A stretch of DNA of 38,372 nucleotides, taken from positions 1-38,372 of IMG/VR virus record IMGVR_UViG_3300034141_000037, one strand, 5' to 3'. Within the stretch, counting starts at the first letter, position 1; the number at the start of each line of letters is the position of its first letter. This stretch comes from a virus. Both the position numbers and the translations under genes were made by a program. Below the pieces are notes generated by a model, which did not search any database, was not told where the DNA came from, and saw only the letters and a program-made list of their open reading frames with translations. Below are positions 35,477-38,372 of the stretch, one piece after another.

Positions 35477-35513
35477 CCGTCCGGCGCGGCCGGGTGAGGG
35501 TCGCGCCGGACGG
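35477..35513 (-). terminator. Hairpin with perfect 12-bp stem
   Basis: CCGTCCGGCGCG pairs with CGCGCCGGACGG over a 13-nt loop, 5 bp past the stop of the leftward gene at 35519. No T-run. Confidence 0.7.
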
Positions 35514-35518
35514 GAGAC

Positions 35519-35773
35519 TCACGCTGGGAGAGGGTCGACTATCCACCGAACGACGGGTGGCATGTTCAACGCCGACACAGCCTGCACGGGAGTGATAGCC
35601 CGGTTGGTCGCGTAGGTGGCCGCAGTCTCAGCCTGTGCCACTAGGACTGCGCACCGGTCACACTGTCCACCGTCCGGCATCGTGGTCATGAGAGTTTCCG
35701 GGTTGGTCTCACGCAAGTCACATGCGCAGTACAGCCGTCCGGTAGGACTGTAAACGTAGAAGTGGTCACGCAT
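35519..35773 (-). CDS. Zinc-ribbon-like hypothetical protein
   Basis: 84 residues: D-H-F-Y-V-Y-S-P-T-G-R-L-Y-C-A-C-D-L-R, then G-G-Q-C-D-R-C-A-V-L-V, a CxC plus CxxC set. The C-terminal half is helical. GAGGAGACC precedes the ATG; it overlaps the upstream gene by 8 bp and ends at a strong hairpin. Unknown role. Confidence 0.68.
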   Translation of the reverse strand: MRDHFYVYSPTGRLYCACDLRETNPETLMTTMPDGGQCDRCAVLVAQAETAATYATNRAITPVQAVSALNMPPVVRWIVDPLPA

Positions 35774-35945
35774 CGAGGTCTCCTCGCACCACGGCGTTGT
35801 GGTCCCGCGTCCCGTTGTGCAAGTCGTTGTCCAGCGTGCGAGGTTCGACATGAACCCACACACCCGGCCGCGCGAGCAACGGTCGGGCACCGATGCCGCA
35901 CACTGAGCACGCGGTCACCGCGTCTGCTGTCTGTCGAATGGTCAT
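35766..35945 (-). CDS. Small CxxC protein
   Basis: 59 residues: R-Q-T-A-D-A-V-T-A-C-S-V-C-G-I-G-A-R, then W-V-H-V-E-P-R-T-L-D-N-D-L-H. One CxxC and two or three His. AGGAGCAAACG precedes the ATG. It lies just downstream of the hairpin that follows the gene at 36036. Confidence 0.64.
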   Translation of the reverse strand: MTIRQTADAVTACSVCGIGARPLLARPGVWVHVEPRTLDNDLHNGTRDHNAVVRGDLDA

Positions 35946-35995
35946 CGTTTGCTCCTGCCTCACGCAAGCCGCTGGGAGGTCCAGCGTCCAACGCA

Positions 35996-36029
35996 AGGCA
36001 GGACCCGGACCGTAGCCCGGATCCTGCCT
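35996..36029 (-). terminator. Hairpin after the gene at 36036
   Basis: AGGCAGGA pairs with TCCTGCCT, with an inner CCGG/CCGG extension; 6 bp past the stop. Probably attenuates transcription into the two small downstream genes. Confidence 0.6.
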
Positions 36030-36035
36030 GCTAGA

Positions 36036-36698
36036 TCACGCCACGTCAGCGGCGACCAGACCGGACCGGTTGGCGACCTCACCCATGATGAGGTCTTCCA
36101 GCGTGTTCAGATCCTCACGCGAGACCTCGCCGATGGTGCGACGCAGGTACGCGATCACGTCGCGCACGTCGCCCTTCATGGTCTCGACGGCCGGAGCCGG
36201 AGTGTCGCCCGACTCCTCGCCGGACTCCTGCGAGCCGTCGTTCGGACGGGCCGTACCCGTCGCCTTGAGCACCGTGGCGTCGGCCTTGAACGCCTCCCAC
36301 AAGGCATGGACCTCAGCGTGACGGTTCTCGTCCTCCCGCAGGAGTGCGGCCACCTTCGCGTTGGTGCCCTTCTGCACCAGGAACGCGAACAACTCCGAGT
36401 CACCCGGGATCGAGTGAACGACCATGGCGCGGCCCAGGTTCACCAGCAGCGAGCCCATGGACTGGGAGTAGCCCAGGTCGGTCACCCACGCCGTCAGCGT
36501 GACCTTGCCCTTGCCCTTGCCGACCGTGCCCGCGACGTTCATCGCGTGGAACAGGGCCAGTGCCCCGTCGTGCTTCAGCGTGGCGTCCTGCTTAGCGTTC
36601 CGAGCCACGCGGGACTTGAGCCCGCGCAACGTCGTCACCCGACCCAGGGGAGAGTCGGACTTCGTAGCGTTCTCGACCGTGAAGAGGTTCTCAGCCAT
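36036..36698 (-). CDS. Hypothetical protein, first gene of the leftward block
   Basis: 220 residues. About 1-110: V-T-T-L-R-G-L-K-S-R-V-A-R-N-A-K, H-D-G-A-L-A-L-F-H-A-M-N-V-A, V-T-L-T-A-W-V-T-D-L-G-Y-S-Q-S-M-G-S-L-L-V-N-L-G-R-A-M. A low-complexity linker about 145-165 (S-Q-E-S-G-E-E-S-G-D), then a helical end. The ATG is chosen over an upstream extension that would run through the promoter at 36772. As the promoter-proximal gene diverging from the RHH segment it may be abundant and early. Function not recognised; a DNA-binding or regulatory role is only a guess. Confidence 0.7.
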   Translation of the reverse strand: MAENLFTVENATKSDSPLGRVTTLRGLKSRVARNAKQDATLKHDGALALFHAMNVAGTVGKGKGKVTLTAWVTDLGYSQSMGSLLVNLGRAMVVHSIPGDSELFAFLVQKGTNAKVAALLREDENRHAEVHALWEAFKADATVLKATGTARPNDGSQESGEESGDTPAPAVETMKGDVRDVIAYLRRTIGEVSREDLNTLEDLIMGEVANRSGLVAADVA

Positions 36699-36771
36699 GA
36701 TGTTGCCTGCCTTACTGCCACCCTTCGGTGGCGCCTGAGTCAGTGGCCCGTTGCCCTGACCTCGTGCCCTT

Positions 36772-36801
36772 ATTCTCGCACACCTTTCGTAGTGAAAGCA
36801 A
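36772..36801 (-). promoter_or_regulatory. Promoter candidate, -35 TTGCTT / -10 GAGAAT
   Basis: Leftward, 18-bp spacer with TGC before the -10; leader about 70 bp to the ATG at 36698. Two TTTCACT copies lie at the -35. The leader contains a GCCACC...GGTGGC hairpin. Confidence 0.6.
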
Positions 36802-36821
36802 GTGAAACCCAGTGATGGATC

Positions 36822-36833
36822 ATCAGTACTAAT
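36822..36833. promoter_or_regulatory. 12-bp palindrome ATCAGTACTAAT
   Basis: Lies 21 bp upstream of the -35 of the leftward promoter, unlike the other copies, so here it may act on either divergent unit. Confidence 0.78.
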
Positions 36834-36836
36834 GCA

Positions 36837-36875
36837 CCCCCGTCCCCCCCACCCCCGACGGTCCCCCACACCCCC
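36837..36875 (-). repeat. Five C-tracts (G-quadruplex motif on the minus strand)
   Basis: Five runs of 5-7 C at 36837, 36844, 36852, 36863 and 36871 with loops of 1-6 bp. The complementary strand meets the G4 consensus, next to the palindrome and between divergent promoters. Confidence 0.6.
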
Positions 36876-37004
36876 ACGCACACCAACCGCTGGGCGGCAG
36901 GACACGTATCCAGTACCCACGATCTGGGAATCGTTTACGATAAATGGGTACGGGAACCCCAGTGGGGGGCTCAGAGGCCGGGAGAATCGATCCTCGCAAG
37001 GAAG

Positions 37005-37100
37005 ATGCAGGTCAGGAGGCTGGTGGTGGAGTGGATTGTGTTCGGTTTGGCGGTCGCGGTGTGGCTGTGGTGGGTTCTGGGGGTCGATCTCGGTGGGTAG
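37005..37100 (+). CDS. 31-residue membrane peptide
   Basis: M-Q-V-R-R-L-V-V-E-W-I-V-F-G-L-A-V-A-V-W-L-W-W ends V-D-L-G-G: one membrane helix with a basic N-terminus. AAGGAAG precedes the ATG closely, and the stop lies within the start region of the next gene. First rightward gene of the right end. Confidence 0.58.
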   Translation: MQVRRLVVEWIVFGLAVAVWLWWVLGVDLGG

Positions 37101-37308
37101 GGCACCGTCCGCTCCTGGTGGGAGGCCGCACATCTCGAACACTAGGTTGAGCGAGGTGGAGAAGGCGTTCCTGGACGAGCAGCGGGGGGCGCTGGAGGAG
37201 TCGGCGTACTGGCGGAAGTTGCTGTACGAGGAGAGGAAGCGGGTCCGGGACCAGAGGGCGGCTCTGAACCCGTTGCGGCACAAGAAACGCCGTGAGCCGG
37301 AGATTTAA
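37093..37308 (+). CDS. Small coiled-coil protein
   Basis: 71 residues: basic N-terminus, then a long charged helix (L-S-E-V-E-K-A-F-L-D-E-Q-R-G-A-L-E-E-S-A-Y-W-R-K-L-L) and a Lys/Arg-rich end. The GTG overlapping the previous gene is chosen; a TTG 51 bp later is an alternative. A weak CCCT/AGGG hairpin follows its stop. Unknown function. Confidence 0.6.
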   Translation: MGRAPSAPGGRPHISNTRLSEVEKAFLDEQRGALEESAYWRKLLYEERKRVRDQRAALNPLRHKKRREPEI

Positions 37309-37349
37309 AGTGGGTACCAAACCCTCTGAGGGGCTTGTGGTGTGCCCAC

Positions 37350-37361
37350 ATTAGTACTAAT
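37350..37361. promoter_or_regulatory. 12-bp palindrome ATTAGTACTAAT at the RHH gene
   Basis: Ends 10 bp before the RHH ATG and overlaps an alternative in-frame ATG at 37360. Autoregulation by the RHH protein is the natural hypothesis. Confidence 0.8.
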
Positions 37362-37371
37362 GTTCCCACCT

Positions 37372-37539
37372 ATGGGACGACCGCTAGAAGTGCCCGGCGC
37401 ACCACTCGACAAGACCATGAAGATCCGCGTCAGCGAGAAGATGCTGGAGCGCCTTGACGCTCTGAGAGGGAAGCGCAGCCGGTCCAGGTACATCCGGGAC
37501 CTCATCCGAGACGAAGCAGCACGGAAGGCAGGCACATGA
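37372..37539 (+). CDS. Ribbon-helix-helix DNA-binding protein
   Basis: 55 residues. L-D-K-T-M-K-I-R-V-S-E-K-M-L-E-R-L-D-A-L-R-G-K-R-S-R-S-R-Y-I-R-D-L-I-R-D-E-A-A-R matches the Arc/CopG/MetJ-type fold: strand M-K-I-R-V, helix A, a G-x-x-R/S-x-S turn, helix B. Such proteins dimerise and insert the beta-ribbon in the major groove of short palindromic operators. A palindrome sits at the gene's start, making it the leading candidate for binding the whole set. No Shine-Dalgarno sequence is present, so it may be leaderless; an ATG at 37360 is an alternative start. ATGA overlap with the next gene. Confidence 0.82.
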   Translation: MGRPLEVPGAPLDKTMKIRVSEKMLERLDALRGKRSRSRYIRDLIRDEAARKAGT

Positions 37540-37655
37540 ACGAGAAGAAGAAGGACACGAAGATCGAGGTCGCGTGGTGGCTGCTGATCGTCCTCCTCGC
37601 GCTCCTGATCGTGAACAGCGCGATCACGGTGGCCGAGCGGCTGGGGTGGCTGTGA
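37536..37655 (+). CDS. 39-residue membrane protein
   Basis: N-E-K-K-K-D-T-K-I-E-V at the start, then helix A-W-W-L-L-I-V-L-L-A-L-L-I-V-N-S-A-I. ATGA overlap with the RHH stop and GTGA overlap with the next gene show coupled translation. Role unknown. Confidence 0.65.
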   Translation: MNEKKKDTKIEVAWWLLIVLLALLIVNSAITVAERLGWL

Positions 37656-37942
37656 GCCTCGCAGAGCAGGCATCCCTGCATCGGACCAGGACCGGGCACA
37701 CCATGACGTTCTTCATGGGCGGAGGGACCTGCGACGACTGCTCCTGGCCTGACCCGGAGCCACCCAAGCGGTACTCCGCCAGCGACACCATCACCGGTGC
37801 CGCATGGAGTGCAGCCGAGAACCCGGAGCACGCCCTCTCAGGGGCCATGATCCGCGCCCTGCAGGAGGTCGAGCGGGGTCTCGGCACCACCATCCCCGTC
37901 GAGTCCACCAGGATCACCGTCACCGTGGAGGTAGAGCAGTGA
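37652..37942 (+). CDS. Hypothetical protein with CxxC
   Basis: 96 residues: H-T-M-T-F-F-M-G-G-G-T-C-D-D-C-S-W-P-D-P-E-P-P, then A-W-S-A-A-E-N-P-E-H-A and V-T-V-E-V-E-Q at the end. The GTG overlaps the previous stop; the stop overlaps the next GTG. No family recognised. Confidence 0.65.
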   Translation: MSLAEQASLHRTRTGHTMTFFMGGGTCDDCSWPDPEPPKRYSASDTITGAAWSAAENPEHALSGAMIRALQEVERGLGTTIPVESTRITVTVEVEQ

Positions 37943-38112
37943 ATGTAGGAGACCGGCTCACGGTCGAGGTCGAGATCAACAACATCGAGAGGATCCACCT
38001 CGCTGATGTCGGTCCATACCTGTTCGTGACCGCCCACCCTGTCGGAGACTGGGACGTGGACGAGAACTCACGCACCCTGTCCAGGCACATCCCGGTGGAG
38101 CCCACACCATGA
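37939..38112 (+). CDS. Small beta-rich hypothetical protein
   Basis: 57 residues: V-G-D-R-L-T-V-E-V-E-I-N-N-I, V-G-P-Y-L-F-V-T-A-H-P-V-G-D-W, suggestive of a small beta barrel. GTGA/ATGA overlaps on both sides. Unknown. Confidence 0.62.
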   Translation: MNVGDRLTVEVEINNIERIHLADVGPYLFVTAHPVGDWDVDENSRTLSRHIPVEPTP

Positions 38113-38372
38113 TCGATCCCAGGCACGAGGCGGCGAGGAACATGAGCCAGTTCGACGGTCGAGAGGCCAGCCACATGAGCGGTGGAGCACCGATCCTGTC
38201 GCACGCTCCAGCAGAGGAGCCCCGCTACACCCTCGCGGAGGCCGAGCAGATCCTCAACGAGCGGATCTGCACGAACCACGGCCACTCCTACGACGAGATC
38301 AGCAACTCAGCGGGACAGGTGATGCTGTTCGTCTGCTCCGTCTGCGAGAAGACCCTGAAGGTGGTCGAGAAT
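38109..38372 (+). CDS. Zinc-ribbon-like protein, 3' end outside window
   Basis: 88 codons visible with no stop. R-Y-T-L-A-E-A-E-Q-I-L-N-E-R-I-C-T-N-H-G-H, then L-F-V-C-S-V-C-E-K: ligands C, H, C, C for one zinc site. ATGA overlap with the gene before. Function unknown. Confidence 0.62.
   Translation, partial: MIDPRHEAARNMSQFDGREASHMSGGAPILSHAPAEEPRYTLAEAEQILNERICTNHGHSYDEISNSAGQVMLFVCSVCEKTLKVVEN

Larger units (their letters stand above)
36802..37004. other. Divergent control region
   Basis: About 200 bp between leftward and rightward units, without a supported gene. It contains a palindrome, five C-tracts and an inverted repeat GTACCCA...TGGGTAC (36913/36945) enclosing ATCG-TTTA-CGAT. TACGAT at 36936 could be a rightward -10 but has no good -35. 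Confidence 0.55.

Noticed and set aside
35388-35615. Rightward 75-codon frame in the 35.3-35.5 kb gap
   Set aside because: No ribosome-binding site, passes through the terminator hairpin and into the opposite gene; composition is Arg/Gly-rich like other mirror frames.
1-38372. CRISPR arrays, tRNA genes, insertion sequences, integrase
   Set aside because: No regularly spaced long repeats, cloverleafs, transposase-type motifs or recombinase catalytic motifs were seen. The dispersed palindromes are too short and too scattered to be a CRISPR array.

Overview
The window is the middle and right part of a double-stranded DNA bacteriophage genome with a long, probably non-contractile tail (siphovirus) that infects an actinobacterium. 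The basis is high GC, dense gene packing with ATGA/GTGA/TGATG overlaps, a tape-measure protein preceded by frameshifted tail-assembly chaperones, a glycine-rich Dit-like protein, a ReqiPepy6 Gp37-like tail protein, and many tiny zinc-ribbon and single-pass membrane proteins. No rRNA, tRNA, CRISPR, integrase, terminase, capsid or endolysin gene is visible, so those must lie outside the window if present. The host genus cannot be fixed from the sequence alone.

Layout. (1) 1-15960, rightward: end of a repeat protein, neck/tail-completion genes, chaperones with a -1 slippery site, a 1068-residue tape measure, a chain of minor tail proteins, a beta-helix tail-spike-like protein, a collar-domain protein and its N-terminal paralogue, and two small membrane proteins. 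A LAGLIDADG gene and an antisense HNH gene sit between the last two tail genes. (2) 15911-36698, leftward: about 45 mostly small genes. Recognisable functions are a Cas4/RecB-like nuclease, a Rad52/Sak-like annealing protein, SSB, a CHC2-TOPRIM-RecA primase/helicase interrupted by a class 3 intein, a DUF932 protein, a metallopeptidase beside a multi-CxxC protein, several HNH nucleases, winged-helix proteins and two secreted proteins. One gene (21492-21773) points the other way. (3) 37005 to the end, rightward: small genes including a ribbon-helix-helix (RHH) DNA-binding protein, diverging from the leftward block across a control region of about 300 bp.

The most striking feature is a genome-scale set of 20 near-identical palindromes. 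Fifteen have a 12-bp core, ATYAGTACTRAT. Five have the same half-sites ATTAGT/ACTAAT separated by 2 extra bp, and these five are all at 33.2-35.5 kb. Most lie 11-33 bp upstream of a start codon, just before the ribosome-binding site; two lie inside tail genes. At three of them a recognisable promoter (-35, 17-bp spacer, extended -10 TGG-TAGAAT) lies a constant 43-44 bp upstream. One palindrome sits on the start of the RHH gene. My reading is a dispersed operator or start-associated regulon, analogous in position to cluster A stoperators and cluster K start-associated sequences, with the RHH protein as leading but unproven candidate regulator.

How the genes probably work together: the left block builds the tail and host-recognition apparatus. 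The leftward block replicates and recombines the DNA: the primase/helicase and SSB for replication, the Cas4-like nuclease with the Rad52-like annealer and SSB for recombination. It also carries host-interaction genes of unknown role. Hairpins punctuate its operons. The right-end rightward genes, with the RHH protein, look like an early or regulatory segment.
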